Shown piece after piece: positions 1 to 7,884 of a stretch of 64,000 nucleotides of DNA. The position numbers were made by a program, and so were the translations under genes. The notes below the pieces were generated by a model. That model made no database searches. It was not told the DNA's origin and worked only from the letters and a program-made list of their open reading frames with translations. Within the stretch, counting starts at the first letter, position 1, and every line of letters begins with the position of its first letter. The DNA is taken from contig NZ_FSRC01000002.1 of NCBI RefSeq assembly GCF_900129785.1, positions 186,001 through 250,000 of the forward strand, written 5' to 3'. The DNA comes from Algoriphagus halophilus (GTDB taxonomy: Bacteria; Bacteroidota; Bacteroidia; Cytophagales; Cyclobacteriaceae).

Positions 1-273
1 AAGCATTCCTTCAGAGATATCTACTCCGATTACCTTTTCAGGATTAAGCGCTAATGCTTCAATGGCAAAATCTCCAGTTCCGGTAGCAATATCCAAAATC
101 AGTTTTGGCTGATCTTTTTTAAGATAGCTTATGGCTTTTTTTCTCCAAATAATATCAATCCCCATGCTGAGCACGTGATTGAGCAGGTCATACTTGCCTG
201 AAATATTGTTAAACATCTCAGCAACCTGAGCTTTTTTAGGGTCTTGCTTATCTTTGTAAGGTACTACAGACAT
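1..273 (-). CDS. menG: Demethylmenaquinone methyltransferase (MenG/UbiE), N-terminal part, cut by window edge
   Basis: Partial gene; 91 codons from an ATG at 273 are visible and the frame is open to base 1. It would methylate demethylmenaquinone in menaquinone synthesis using S-adenosylmethionine. The visible part starts [20 protein letters not shown], continues with [20 protein letters not shown], and reaches the SAM-binding motif [16 protein letters not shown], followed by [11 protein letters not shown]. This order is the hallmark of the UbiE/COQ5 family. It is divergent from engB, with a 121 bp shared upstream region. MenG rather than UbiE is inferred because Bacteroidota use menaquinone. 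The C-terminal two thirds lie outside the window. Confidence 0.9.
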   Translation of the reverse strand, partial: MSVVPYKDKQDPKKAQVAEMFNNISGKYDLLNHVLSMGIDIIWRKKAISYLKKDQPKLILDIATGTGDFAIEALALNPEKVIGVDISEGML

Positions 274-370
274 CACGAATCGTTCTTTGAAGGCGCAATA
301 ATACTCAAGAAACCCGAGGATTGGAAAATTGTTACCATTTATGAGAAAGACATTCCTAAACTATTATTAG

Positions 371-378
371 TATTTTTG
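371..378 (+). promoter_or_regulatory. Probable -7 box (TAnnTTTG) of engB
   Basis: TATTTTTG lies 17 nt before the engB ATG and matches the TAnnTTTG -7 element of the Bacteroidota primary sigma factor. No clear TTTG -33 element sits at the usual distance, so this rests on one box. Confidence 0.45.
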
Positions 379-394
379 CCACAAATCCACGTTT

Positions 395-1006
395 ATGATC
401 CAAAAAGCACAATTTGTAGTCAGTAACACAAACCCCGGAAATTGTCCAAAACCTGATCGGGCGGAAGTAGCATTTATCGGTAGATCAAATGTAGGAAAAA
501 GCTCCTTGATCAACATGCTGACAGGGAAAAATGACTTGGCCAAAACTTCCCAAAAACCAGGAAAAACCCAATTGATCAATCATTTTATGATCAATGACCG
601 TTGGTATTTGGTGGATTTGCCTGGATATGGTTTTGCCAAAGTCAATGTAAAAGTGAAGCAGGGCTGGGAAAATATGATCAGTACTTACTTGACCAAAAGA
701 GAAAATTTGTGTGGAGTATTTGTATTGGTGGATAGCCGTTTGGAGCCTCAAAAAATTGATTTGGAATTTTTACTTTGGTGTGGAACGGAAGGCGTTCCTG
801 CTGCTTTGGTCTTTACAAAAGCGGATAAGCAGTCTAAAACCAAGACCGATCAAAATATCCGGAAGTTTCTAAAAAAAATGGAAGAGATCTTCGAGGAGGC
901 CCCGGATTATTTTATTACTTCTGCTGAAAATGGGCAAGGAAAAGAACAATTGACCACATTTATAGAAGAACTGGTACAAGAATACGAATCTGGGGAAATC
1001 ATTTAA
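395..1006 (+). CDS. engB: Ribosome biogenesis GTP-binding protein EngB (YihA/YsxC)
   Basis: 203 residues, the usual length of this single-domain TRAFAC GTPase needed for late 50S subunit assembly. G1 is GRSNVGKS at residues 29-36, G3 is DLPGYG at 74-79, and G4 is TKAD at 141-144; the SAENGQG stretch near 178-184 is the G5 region. The ATG at 395 puts the P-loop at the family position. There is no recognisable ribosome binding site, as is usual in Bacteroidota. Its stop lies 39 nt before the next gene, which has its own promoter box. Function follows from the family and the intact GTPase motifs. Confidence 0.95.
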   Translation: MIQKAQFVVSNTNPGNCPKPDRAEVAFIGRSNVGKSSLINMLTGKNDLAKTSQKPGKTQLINHFMINDRWYLVDLPGYGFAKVNVKVKQGWENMISTYLTKRENLCGVFVLVDSRLEPQKIDLEFLLWCGTEGVPAALVFTKADKQSKTKTDQNIRKFLKKMEEIFEEAPDYFITSAENGQGKEQLTTFIEELVQEYESGEII

Positions 1007-1016
1007 TTGATAATCC

Positions 1017-1024
1017 TATATTTG
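1017..1024 (+). promoter_or_regulatory. Probable -7 box (TAnnTTTG) of the DUF5606 gene
   Basis: TATATTTG followed by CAGCC lies 21 nt before the ATG at 1046. Because the promoter sits between 1006 and 1046, the start at 1046 is preferred over a longer in-frame reading beginning at the TTG at 1007. Confidence 0.5.
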
Positions 1025-1045
1025 CAGCCTGAAAAAAACAAACCA

Positions 1046-1468
1046 ATGAATTTTAAAGACATCGCAACAGTAGCCGGAAAGCCGGGTTTATTCAAAGTTT
1101 TGAAACCATCTAGATCGGGAGTGATCTTGGAAAGTTTGGATGAGAAGAAAGCTAAACTAGTAGCAGGAATGTCTCAGCGCGTTTCTATCCTGAGCGATAT
1201 TTCTATTTATACCATGACTGAGGAAGGTGCTGAGCCATTGGAATCCATCATGAAAAAAATCGAGGCTGAATTTCAGGGGGACTTGGGATTGGATGCCAAT
1301 CCAGATGACTCCGAATTAAGAGCTTTCATGAAACATGTACTTCCAGAAGTAGATGAGTCCAGAGTCTATACCTCTGACATCAAAAAATTGATCTCTTGGT
1401 ATAAAATCATCAGAACTCAGGTTCCTGAAACCTTAGAGGAAAGTAAAGAAGAAGACAAAGAAGAATAA
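1046..1468 (+). CDS. DUF5606 family protein
   Basis: 140 residues starting MNFKDIATVAGKPGLFKVLK. The N-terminal pattern (K-D/E-I-x-x-V-x-GKPGL) and the length match the DUF5606 family, found in Bacteroidota and of unknown function. The N-terminal half (to about residue 65) looks like a small beta barrel; the C-terminal half is helical and ends in an acidic tail (ESKEEDKEE). No signal peptide or membrane segment, so cytoplasmic. The ATG at 1046 is chosen because a promoter box occupies 1017-1024. A rho-independent terminator follows immediately, so it is probably monocistronic. Confidence 0.8.
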   Translation: MNFKDIATVAGKPGLFKVLKPSRSGVILESLDEKKAKLVAGMSQRVSILSDISIYTMTEEGAEPLESIMKKIEAEFQGDLGLDANPDDSELRAFMKHVLPEVDESRVYTSDIKKLISWYKIIRTQVPETLEESKEEDKEE

Positions 1469-1473
1469 TTTAC

Positions 1474-1497
1474 AGCCCTGCCATGCGGGGCTTTTTT
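1474..1497 (+). terminator. Rho-independent terminator after the DUF5606 gene
   Basis: AGCCC and GGGCT arms around a short loop followed by a run of six T, starting 6 nt after the stop codon at 1466-1468. Confidence 0.75.
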
Positions 1498-1505
1498 GAT
1501 ATTTT

Positions 1506-1805
1506 ATGGCCAACTCACTTATTCAAGAAACTTTTCAGCTTCTGGAAAAAGATTTTCAGTTGCCCGAGGCCAAAACTGCTTTTGACGAGGAAAAAGCGAT
1601 TGATTTTCTTTCCAAAGTCATCCGCCAAATGCTGGATAGAGAGTTTGAACGCCTCCTCCAAATTTGCTATCGAGTCGATTTGGGAGAAGAAAAGCTGAAA
1701 AGAATCCTTCATGAATCCAAACCGGACCAAGTCGCACCTGATCTCGCCCGTGCACTGTGGGAACGACAAAAAATGAAGGTAGAGATGCGTAGAAGGTATT
1801 CTTGA
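1506..1805 (+). CDS. Conserved hypothetical cytoplasmic protein, 99 aa
   Basis: Starts at an ATG 9 nt after the upstream terminator and ends at the TGA at 1803-1805. The product (MANSLIQETFQLLEKDF...) is predicted almost all helical, with many charged residues, no signal peptide and no transmembrane segment. It has the look of the small conserved Bacteroidota proteins with an LLxxDF opening and an ALWERQK C-terminal helix, but I cannot name a family. An overlapping frame at 1483-1698 runs into the terminator and has non-protein-like composition. No function is assigned. Confidence 0.65.
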   Translation: MANSLIQETFQLLEKDFQLPEAKTAFDEEKAIDFLSKVIRQMLDREFERLLQICYRVDLGEEKLKRILHESKPDQVAPDLARALWERQKMKVEMRRRYS

Positions 1806-1888
1806 TTTATGATTTCAGATTTATGAGTTGAGATTTATTAATTTAGATTGTTCTTACATTTTCAATTTTAAATTAAAAACTGACCCCT

Positions 1889-3010
1889 ATGGCTAATCCG
1901 ATTTGGATCATGACATCCGCCTTCGATCAACTCAACCTAGAACAAACCATAGAAAAAGCGACGGAAATAGGCGTGCAAGGTCTGGACTTATGCGTTTTTA
2001 GAAAAGATGGAACCCGGGACGATTTTGTGGCTACGCATTTGGACTATGAAAATTTTGGTCCAGAAGAAGCAAAATATCTAATTGAGCAGTTCAACGGAGC
2101 AAAACTCCGACTTTCTATTGGAGCTTTTGAAAATTTGATAGGAGGTGATCCGGCTCAGCGAATCAAGAATCAAAATCACTTGCTTTGCTTGATCCGCATG
2201 GCTTATTTGTTAGGTGGAGATGAAAACGATGTAAAAGTAGGAACCTTTGTAGGCTATAACCACGAGCTAGGAAATCAAGAAGGTGGATTTGAGAAAAATT
2301 TATTGGAATACCAACGAATTTTCGGGCCTATCATTCGCTATGCCAATAACTTGGGTGTCACCGTCCTTTATGAAAATTGCCCGATGGAAGGTTGGAGAAG
2401 TTCAGGACACTTCGGAACCTTCAACAATCTTACGGGAGTTTTGGCAGCTCGAAAAATCATGTATGAATTGGTTCCAGAACTCAACCATGGAGAAATCTAC
2501 GATCCATCCCATGACATATGGCAACATACCGATCCAATTTCTGTTATCCGACAAACAGATATGAATCGCCTTAAAAGAATCCATGTTAAATCTACTCTAA
2601 ACAACCCAGATCCATTCTGGGGGAATATGTATCCCATGCAGGAAGTAAAAGCAGAATGGGCAGAGAAGTTGGGAATCCCTTCCAGTACTAACCCTTGGGA
2701 TAGACATCATTATGAAGCTACACTTCCAGGTTTTGGATTGGGAGATTCCATGGATTGGAGGGCTTTTATCAATGTATTGAAAGACAGAGGTTTTTCTGGT
2801 CCCTTTGAAATCGAAAATGAGGCGGTGCTATCGAAGCAAACCGGAAACATGGGGGCTATTGTTCAAGGCTGTAAAGCGGCTGTTCAGAATCTCGCACCTT
2901 TGCTATATGAATTAGGTGATGAAGGCTGGCAATATCCACAATCAGAATATAAACCTCTTTTAGAAGTAAACCGAGCAGATATTCCACTGCAAACAATGGA
3001 CAAATTATAA
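1889..3010 (+). CDS. Sugar phosphate isomerase/epimerase-like TIM-barrel protein
   Basis: 373 residues of the AP-endonuclease-2 / xylose-isomerase-like fold. It opens MANPIWIMTSAFDQLNLEQT with the GVQGLDLCVF strand of barrel strand two. The metal-ligand positions are recognisable: E in VLYENCPMEG (near 162), D and H in IYDPSHDIWQH (near 203-210), H in RIHVKS (near 232), and E in FEIENEA near 310. This fits the long variant of about 370 residues, larger than the common 280-residue members. No signal peptide, so cytoplasmic. The substrate cannot be read from sequence; the stand-alone context (terminator-like hairpin after it, convergent rnhA) gives no clue. Confidence 0.75.
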   Translation: MANPIWIMTSAFDQLNLEQTIEKATEIGVQGLDLCVFRKDGTRDDFVATHLDYENFGPEEAKYLIEQFNGAKLRLSIGAFENLIGGDPAQRIKNQNHLLCLIRMAYLLGGDENDVKVGTFVGYNHELGNQEGGFEKNLLEYQRIFGPIIRYANNLGVTVLYENCPMEGWRSSGHFGTFNNLTGVLAARKIMYELVPELNHGEIYDPSHDIWQHTDPISVIRQTDMNRLKRIHVKSTLNNPDPFWGNMYPMQEVKAEWAEKLGIPSSTNPWDRHHYEATLPGFGLGDSMDWRAFINVLKDRGFSGPFEIENEAVLSKQTGNMGAIVQGCKAAVQNLAPLLYELGDEGWQYPQSEYKPLLEVNRADIPLQTMDKL

Positions 3011-3014
3011 ATTG

Positions 3015-3052
3015 AGAAGTGAGAAGTTTAAAATTTCAGCCTTCTCACTTCT
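3015..3052. terminator. Candidate bidirectional terminator hairpin
   Basis: A perfect 12 bp inverted repeat (AGAAGTGAGAAG at 3015-3026 and its complement at 3041-3052) with a 14 nt loop lies between the convergent isomerase-like gene and rnhA. The flank is pyrimidine-rich rather than a clean T run, so termination is inferred mainly from position. Confidence 0.5.
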
Positions 3053-3065
3053 TACTTCCTTACTT

Positions 3066-3533
3066 TTATCGCTGGCTTTCTTCATAGCCTGCATCTGCAG
3101 GTAAATTATACCCCTCCGATGCAGCAACTGCCAGTTGATCGCATCGCTCATTTTCAGGATTACCAGCATGGCCTTTTACCCAGATAAACTTGGGTTTATA
3201 TTTTAAATGAAGCGGTATATACCTTAGCCAAAGGTCTGGATTCTTTTTATCCTTAAACCCTTTCTTTTGCCAGCCCCAAAGCCACCCTTTTTCGATGGCA
3301 TCTACTACATATTTGCTATCGGAATAAATCCGTACAGGAATCCCGGTCACTTTCAAGGCCTGTAAAGCCCGGATTACTGCCAGTAATTCCATGCGGTTAT
3401 TGGTGGTCAATCGAAACCCCTCAGAAAGTTCCTTACGAAGAATTTCTCCTTTATTGTTGAAAAGTAAAACGGCGCCATAGCCTCCTGGCCCTGGATTGCC
3501 TTTGGCAGCGCCATCCGTGTAAATGGTAATCAT
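3066..3533 (-). CDS. rnhA: Ribonuclease HI
   Basis: 155 residues, the normal length of bacterial RNase HI, which cuts the RNA strand of RNA-DNA hybrids. The catalytic set is present: D7 in TDGAAKGNPGPGG, E49 in NNRMELLA, D72 in YSDSKYVV, and H122 with D132 in KGHAGNPENERCDQLA. The basic handle segment (EKGWLWGWQKKGFKDKKNPD, about 81-100) is also there. Cytoplasmic. It is transcribed towards the isomerase gene and its start codon is 36 nt from the end of marC, so the two minus-strand genes marC and rnhA could be cotranscribed. Confidence 0.95.
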   Translation of the reverse strand: MITIYTDGAAKGNPGPGGYGAVLLFNNKGEILRKELSEGFRLTTNNRMELLAVIRALQALKVTGIPVRIYSDSKYVVDAIEKGWLWGWQKKGFKDKKNPDLWLRYIPLHLKYKPKFIWVKGHAGNPENERCDQLAVAASEGYNLPADAGYEESQR

Positions 3534-3569
3534 GGTACAAAGAAAAGGAAAATGATCAAGAGAAGAGTT

Positions 3570-4160
3570 TTAAACTCCGGAATCTACTCCGATTGGGAAA
3601 GCATTTGTCTTGAAAATTTTCACGGCGATGGAAAGAAGAATAATTCCAAAAATTCTTCTCAGCACATCCAATCCAGTCTTACCCAGCTTTCTCTCCAGCC
3701 AACTGGTACTTTTCAACACGCCATAGACAAAGATCAAATTCAACAAAATACCTATGGCAATATTGAGTTGGGCAAATTCAGCCTTCAGTGTAAGGATAGT
3801 GGTCAAAGTTCCTGCACCTGCTATCAATGGAAACGCAATGGGAACAATGGAAGCTCCTTCAGAAGCATCTGGATCAGGCTTAAAAAGTTCAATTCCTAAA
3901 ATCATTTCTGCTCCTATCGCAAAAATGATCAATGCACCCGCAATCGCAAAGTCCTCTACTCCGATTCCAAAAAGGCTCAAAACTGACTTCCCTCCAATCA
4001 AAAACAAGATCATTAATATCCCCGCTGCCAAGGTGGCTTTTTCGGACTGGATATGCCCTACTTTTTTCCGCAAATTGACTATAATCGGAATAGAACCTAG
4101 AATATCAATCACTGAAAATAAGATCAGTGAAACAGATAAAATTTCCTTGACATCAAACAT
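3570..4160 (-). CDS. MarC/SNG family inner-membrane protein
   Basis: 196 residues with six hydrophobic segments in a 3+3 arrangement, starting MFDVKEILSVSLILFSVIDI. The IDILGSIPI stretch near residues 18-26 and the AFPLIAGAGTLTTIL stretch near 108-122 are typical of the MarC (UPF0056) family of integral membrane proteins. The molecular function is not settled; the old link to multiple antibiotic resistance was withdrawn for E. coli MarC. It lies just upstream of rnhA on the same strand. Confidence 0.85.
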   Translation of the reverse strand: MFDVKEILSVSLILFSVIDILGSIPIIVNLRKKVGHIQSEKATLAAGILMILFLIGGKSVLSLFGIGVEDFAIAGALIIFAIGAEMILGIELFKPDPDASEGASIVPIAFPLIAGAGTLTTILTLKAEFAQLNIAIGILLNLIFVYGVLKSTSWLERKLGKTGLDVLRRIFGIILLSIAVKIFKTNAFPIGVDSGV

Positions 4161-4251
4161 GCCGCGAAAGTATGAAATTTATGATTGGTGTTATATGATT
4201 TTAGAATTAAAAAATAAAGAACTATATGTTATTTCAGAAACAGGAAGTAAG

Positions 4252-4291
4252 AAAAACCTCAATCAATATTTTTAGAATAATCATGAGGTTT
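4252..4291 (-). terminator. Candidate terminator after the aminotransferase gene
   Basis: Read on the minus strand, AAACCTCA (4291-4284) pairs with TGAGGTTT (4261-4254) across a 22 nt loop and runs into TTC-rich sequence. It sits 43 nt past the stop of the aroQ-aminotransferase pair. The long loop keeps confidence moderate. Confidence 0.45.
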
Positions 4292-4334
4292 CTCCTTGTC
4301 GTTTCTCTTCCTTCGATGTGACTTCAATAGTTAT

Positions 4335-5390
4335 TTAATACTTCGATAAAAAACTCATCAATTTATCCATTTCATCATTGGTGATGGCTGGAAAATTCGC
4401 AATCCTAAAACTAGTTGGTTTTAAGGGACCATATCCTGATCCTAATTGCATGCCCTCCTTTTCAGCATCTTTTTTCACAGTGGCAATTAACTCCTCCGGT
4501 CCAGCAACCGCTAAAACAGTCACGCTTCTCGTTTCGGAATTATCCACAAGCATCCTTAATGAGTTGGTATGAGCAATACAGCTTTCCAATTGTAACATAC
4601 GCTCTCTAAGATTGGCATCAATATGTTGGATTTCCTCCAAATCTTTCAAAACCCTATTCAACAAGTAAATCCCCATTACATTCGGGGTATAATGGGTTTG
4701 ATAGCCTTCTGCATTTTCCAGCATAAAACTTAAGCTATTGTACCTTCCGCTCTCTCCTTTTGCGGCACACTTTTCAATGGCTTTTGGAGAAAGAATCAAC
4801 ATCCCTAATCCTGCCGGTAGTCCAAAGCATTTTTGTACTGATGCGTACCAAACGTCTGCCAAACTGAAATCCAATTCTATCCCTGCCATAGAAGAAGTAG
4901 TGTCTACAGCAATCATTTTCTCTGGATATTTTTCTTTGATGGCCTCAATAACCGACATCGGAACTTGGGTAGCATTGGCTGTTTCGTTTTGGGTCAAAGC
5001 GATCAAGTCAAACTCCTCCGACACTTCAAGCCCAGCTACATCAATCGCTTGATTCGCTTCAATCTTTATTCCAGCTGTGGCGGGATTGATATGTTTCGCA
5101 AAGCCGATCCATTTTTTACCAAAAGAGCCAGAGTAAATATGAAAGCTTGCCTTTTCAACCAAAGACTGAGTGATGATTTCCCAGTTTTCGGTTGCACTGG
5201 AAGTGAACAATAATTTGTAATCATCTGGCATATAAAGCTTTTCCCGCATCAAAGATTCTGTTTCTTGATACAAATTCATAAATACCGAACTTCTGTGGTT
5301 GGCACTCAAAATCCCCTCTTGATAGGCATCCTGCAGGTAAGTTGGCAGAGAATCGTAGACCTTAGAAGGTCCTGGAGCAAAGGTTAACAT
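4335..5390 (-). CDS. Class V PLP aminotransferase, SerC-like
   Basis: 351 residues of the fold-type I class V aminotransferase family. The N-terminus LTFAPGPSKVYDSLP is the substrate-loop start seen in phosphoserine and alanine-glyoxylate aminotransferases. The PLP aspartate lies in IAVDTTSSMAG near 163, and the Schiff-base lysine is K187 in ASVQKCFGLPAG. The best guess is phosphoserine aminotransferase for serine synthesis (3-phosphohydroxypyruvate plus glutamate), but the N-terminus is not the classical SerC FNAGPS form, so a related 2-oxoacid aminotransferase is possible. It lies 12 nt downstream of aroQ and is very likely cotranscribed with it. Confidence 0.75.
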   Translation of the reverse strand: MLTFAPGPSKVYDSLPTYLQDAYQEGILSANHRSSVFMNLYQETESLMREKLYMPDDYKLLFTSSATENWEIITQSLVEKASFHIYSGSFGKKWIGFAKHINPATAGIKIEANQAIDVAGLEVSEEFDLIALTQNETANATQVPMSVIEAIKEKYPEKMIAVDTTSSMAGIELDFSLADVWYASVQKCFGLPAGLGMLILSPKAIEKCAAKGESGRYNSLSFMLENAEGYQTHYTPNVMGIYLLNRVLKDLEEIQHIDANLRERMLQLESCIAHTNSLRMLVDNSETRSVTVLAVAGPEELIATVKKDAEKEGMQLGSGYGPLKPTSFRIANFPAITNDEMDKLMSFLSKY

Positions 5391-5402
5391 AGGTTTGTAG
5401 GT

Positions 5403-5816
5403 TTATAGAAAATAGCGGATTCCCAATTCATAGCCCTTCAGTCCAAGCCCTGAAATCATGCCGATACAGGATTTGGAAATGATACTTTTATGGCGAAATT
5501 CTTCCCGCTTGTAAATATTGGAAATATGCACTTCCAAAGTCGGAGTAGTCACTCCAGCGATGGCATCTGAAATGGCCACAGAGGTATGGGTATATCCTCC
5601 TGCATTCAATAAGATGGCATCATAGCTAAATCCGACTTCATGGATTTTATTGATCAGCTCTCCCTCCACATTGCTTTGATAATACTCGAGTTGAATTTCA
5701 GGAAACGTGGATTTCAAGGTTTCAAAATATTCTTCAAAAGAAGTACTTCCATAGACCTCTGGTTCTCTTTTTCCCAAAAGATTTAAATTAGGCCCGTTGA
5801 TAATCAGTATTTTCAT
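5403..5816 (-). CDS. aroQ: Type II 3-dehydroquinate dehydratase
   Basis: 137 residues, typical of the small dodecameric type II enzyme that converts 3-dehydroquinate to 3-dehydroshikimate in the shikimate pathway. Seen directly: GPNLNLLGKREPEVYG with the catalytic R17 and Y22, LNAGGYTHTS (N and H near 71-77) and EVHISNIYKREEFRHKS (H near 97). Cytoplasmic. It is the first gene of a two-gene operon with the SerC-like aminotransferase, linking two amino-acid biosynthesis steps. The upstream gap of 244 nt to xerD holds a CCCGAT palindrome. Confidence 0.95.
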   Translation of the reverse strand: MKILIINGPNLNLLGKREPEVYGSTSFEEYFETLKSTFPEIQLEYYQSNVEGELINKIHEVGFSYDAILLNAGGYTHTSVAISDAIAGVTTPTLEVHISNIYKREEFRHKSIISKSCIGMISGLGLKGYELGIRYFL

Positions 5817-5852
5817 GTGTTTATTATTGATCTTTATTCGTCACATAGCCAG

Positions 5853-5870
5853 TCCCGATTTCTATCGGGA
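5853..5870. repeat. Short palindrome TCCCGAT-TTCT-ATCGGGA
   Basis: Perfect 7 bp arms and a 4 nt spacer, between the divergent aroQ and xerD genes. It cannot end transcription of either gene from this position. CCCGAT...ATCGGG palindromes look like the REP-type intergenic repeats common in Cytophagales, but only one copy is seen here. Confidence 0.5.
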
Positions 5871-6060
5871 GAATCTCACTTTGGCAATAATCATCCCAAT
5901 GTTTGATTCTTGATTCATGCTCGATTTCAAAACAATATTCGGTTGGTAAATTTCAACTCAAATGTAATTAGTTTCTGATTGGAAAGTTAAGACCTTTAAA
6001 CATTTGAACCTTCCAACTTTCCAACCTAATTTTCCAAACTTTCAATATTTATTTGCTCCA

Positions 6061-6966
6061 ATGCAAAAAACCTGGGAAAATCATATCAAACAATTCCGTC
6101 ATTACCTAAAAATCGAGCGGTCTCTTAGTGAAAACTCCATCGAGGCCTATAGCAGGGATGTGGAAAAATTGGCGAATTACAGTGAAGTAAATTTCATGGA
6201 ATTAGGTCCTCTTTCCTTGGAGCTGGAACACCTACGCAAATTCGTAAATGAAATTGCCAAACTAGGAATATCTGACTACACCCAAGCAAGGATCATTTCG
6301 GGCATCAAAGCTTTTTATAGGTTCTTGATGTACGAGGATAAAATTAATGAAGATCCTGCTCAACTTTTGGAGGCTCCAAAACTGGGAAGAAAGCTTCCAG
6401 ACACTTTAAGTTATGAAGAAATAGTCCAACTTCTAGAGGCCATCCCGCTTGGGGAACCAGAAGGTCACCGCAACCGGGCCATGTTGGAAATGCTTTATAG
6501 CTCCGGTCTCCGGGTGTCGGAACTGATTGAATTAAAAAAAGGGCAGGTTTTTGAAGATGTAGGTTTTCTGAAAGTCGTTGGGAAAGGCAACAAAGAAAGA
6601 CTAGTCCCCATCGGTAAAGACGCTTTGAAATATTTGAATATCTACAAAGATGAAGTTCGTGTGCATCAAGCGATCGCCAAAGGCCATGAGGAATATGTAT
6701 TTTTGAATAGAAGAGGTAAGAAACTTACCCGTGTGATGATTTTTCTGATCATCAAGAAAACCGCTGAGCAGGCAGGAATAGAGAAAAATATTAGTCCACA
6801 CACGTTCAGACATTCCTTTGCAACGCACCTGATAGAAGGAGGAGCAGATCTTCGTGCAGTTCAGGAAATGCTGGGCCATGAAAGCATCACGACTACGGAA
6901 ATTTACACGCATCTAGACCGCGACTATTTAAGGCAGGTTTTGACAGATTTTCATCCGAGGAAATAG
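6061..6966 (+). CDS. xerD: Site-specific tyrosine recombinase XerC/XerD
   Basis: 301 residues with an N-terminal SAM-like core-binding domain (about 1-105) and a C-terminal catalytic domain. All six catalytic residues are in place: R151 in SSGLRVSEL, K175 in GKGNKER, H247 and R250 in PHTFRHSFATHL, H273 in LGHES and the nucleophile Y282 in TTEIYTHLD. Length and lack of neighbouring mobile genes indicate the housekeeping enzyme that resolves chromosome dimers at dif together with FtsK (encoded 3 kb downstream). The ATG at 6061 is preferred: the frame extends upstream to a TTG at 6004, but that adds 19 residues of low-complexity F/P/N sequence. XerC and XerD cannot be told apart with certainty. 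Confidence 0.9.
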   Translation: MQKTWENHIKQFRHYLKIERSLSENSIEAYSRDVEKLANYSEVNFMELGPLSLELEHLRKFVNEIAKLGISDYTQARIISGIKAFYRFLMYEDKINEDPAQLLEAPKLGRKLPDTLSYEEIVQLLEAIPLGEPEGHRNRAMLEMLYSSGLRVSELIELKKGQVFEDVGFLKVVGKGNKERLVPIGKDALKYLNIYKDEVRVHQAIAKGHEEYVFLNRRGKKLTRVMIFLIIKKTAEQAGIEKNISPHTFRHSFATHLIEGGADLRAVQEMLGHESITTTEIYTHLDRDYLRQVLTDFHPRK

Positions 6967-7022
6967 TTGTTAGTTGGTGATTACTAAAAAAAGATTAGTT
7001 TTGAGTGTAATTTTTAGCCTCA

Positions 7023-7589
7023 ATGAAAAAGGAATTAGTATTATTTGCCTTTCTCTTTATTTTCTCAATTGTAAAAGCTCAAGATTACAATAAATTATCT
7101 TCAGAACAGGCTGAGGAAATTATCAGCACCCACAGAAATCTGACAGAGGGGTTGCCGATAGGAAATAATTTCCCAGAGTTTGATTACGTGGATCTAGAAG
7201 GAAACAAACTGGAATTTTCAGAATTGAAAGAAAAGGTGATCGTGCTTAATACTTGGTTTGTAGGTTGTACTGGTTGCAAGCAAGAAGAAGAAAATCTTAA
7301 AAAACTTACTAAAGAATTGAAAGATCATAAGGACATTGTATTCTTAAGTTTTGCAATGTCTTCACCACAAAAAATAGAGCGCTACTTTTCAAAGAATGGA
7401 GATTTCGGATACAAAACCGCTAGCGTCGAAAGAAAATGGGTGAATGAAAACTTCAAGATTGAAATATCGCCTACTCATTACATCATCAAAGACGGAATTC
7501 TAGTTGAGCTAATATCAATGCCCATTTTTTCGCCTGAAATTTTGTACTGGTACAAAAATAGGATTTTAGAGTTTGCTTCTGATTCTTAA
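7023..7589 (+). CDS. TlpA-like thioredoxin-fold protein, secreted
   Basis: 188 residues. A signal peptide (1-19, ending VKAQ) sends it to the periplasm. A peroxiredoxin/TlpA-like domain follows from about residue 48 (GNNFPEFDYVDLEG), with the redox motif C82-T-G-C85 in WFVGCTGCKQE and the cis-proline strand ISPTHYIIKDG near 148-158. It is probably a thiol-disulfide reductase or resistance-type thioredoxin keeping envelope cysteines reduced. It heads a small cluster with a two-helix membrane protein and a cysteine-bearing lipoprotein, a possible partner, although that link is only positional. Confidence 0.8.
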   Translation: MKKELVLFAFLFIFSIVKAQDYNKLSSEQAEEIISTHRNLTEGLPIGNNFPEFDYVDLEGNKLEFSELKEKVIVLNTWFVGCTGCKQEEENLKKLTKELKDHKDIVFLSFAMSSPQKIERYFSKNGDFGYKTASVERKWVNENFKIEISPTHYIIKDGILVELISMPIFSPEILYWYKNRILEFASDS

Positions 7590-7619
7590 AATTAATCCAT
7601 TCACTATTTACTTAAAATC

Positions 7620-7862
7620 ATGATAATTCTGCTTTATAAACTCTTCCCTCAATTAAACAAGCTCACAAATCGTCAGAAACTAATGTTTCGACTTTTGCTT
7701 CTAAGTGTGTATCTGTTGATTTTCGGAGCTTATTTTAAAATAACAGATCGACCTAATACTGATTTGATCCTAGGATCAGCTATTATCCTTCATATTATTT
7801 CAATTGTTGGCTTGCTAAGTAAATGGGCTAAATATCGAACGATAAGCGAGGTTTCTAATTAA
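7620..7862 (+). CDS. Small two-helix membrane protein, 80 aa
   Basis: Starts at an ATG 30 nt after the TlpA-like gene. Two transmembrane helices are evident at about residues 24-40 (LLLLSVYLLIFGAYFK) and 48-66. The segment GAYFKITDRPNTDLILGSA resembles the helix-loop-helix of the gliding-motility protein GldL and its small relatives, where a G-x-x-FKI-x-x-x-P-x-A/T-D pattern joins two helices. That resemblance is weak and from pattern only. It is probably cotranscribed with its neighbours. Function unknown. Confidence 0.6.
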   Translation: MIILLYKLFPQLNKLTNRQKLMFRLLLLSVYLLIFGAYFKITDRPNTDLILGSAIILHIISIVGLLSKWAKYRTISEVSN

Positions 7863-7884
7863 TTAAAGTTGAGAACTTAATATT

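Noticed and set aside
1483-1698. Frame of 71 codons before and across the small hypothetical gene
   Set aside because: Its first codons lie within the terminator stem at 1474-1497; the 1506 frame has better codon pattern and starts after it.
3754-4275. 173 codon plus-strand frame
   Set aside because: Antisense of the marC membrane helices, running into intergenic sequence.
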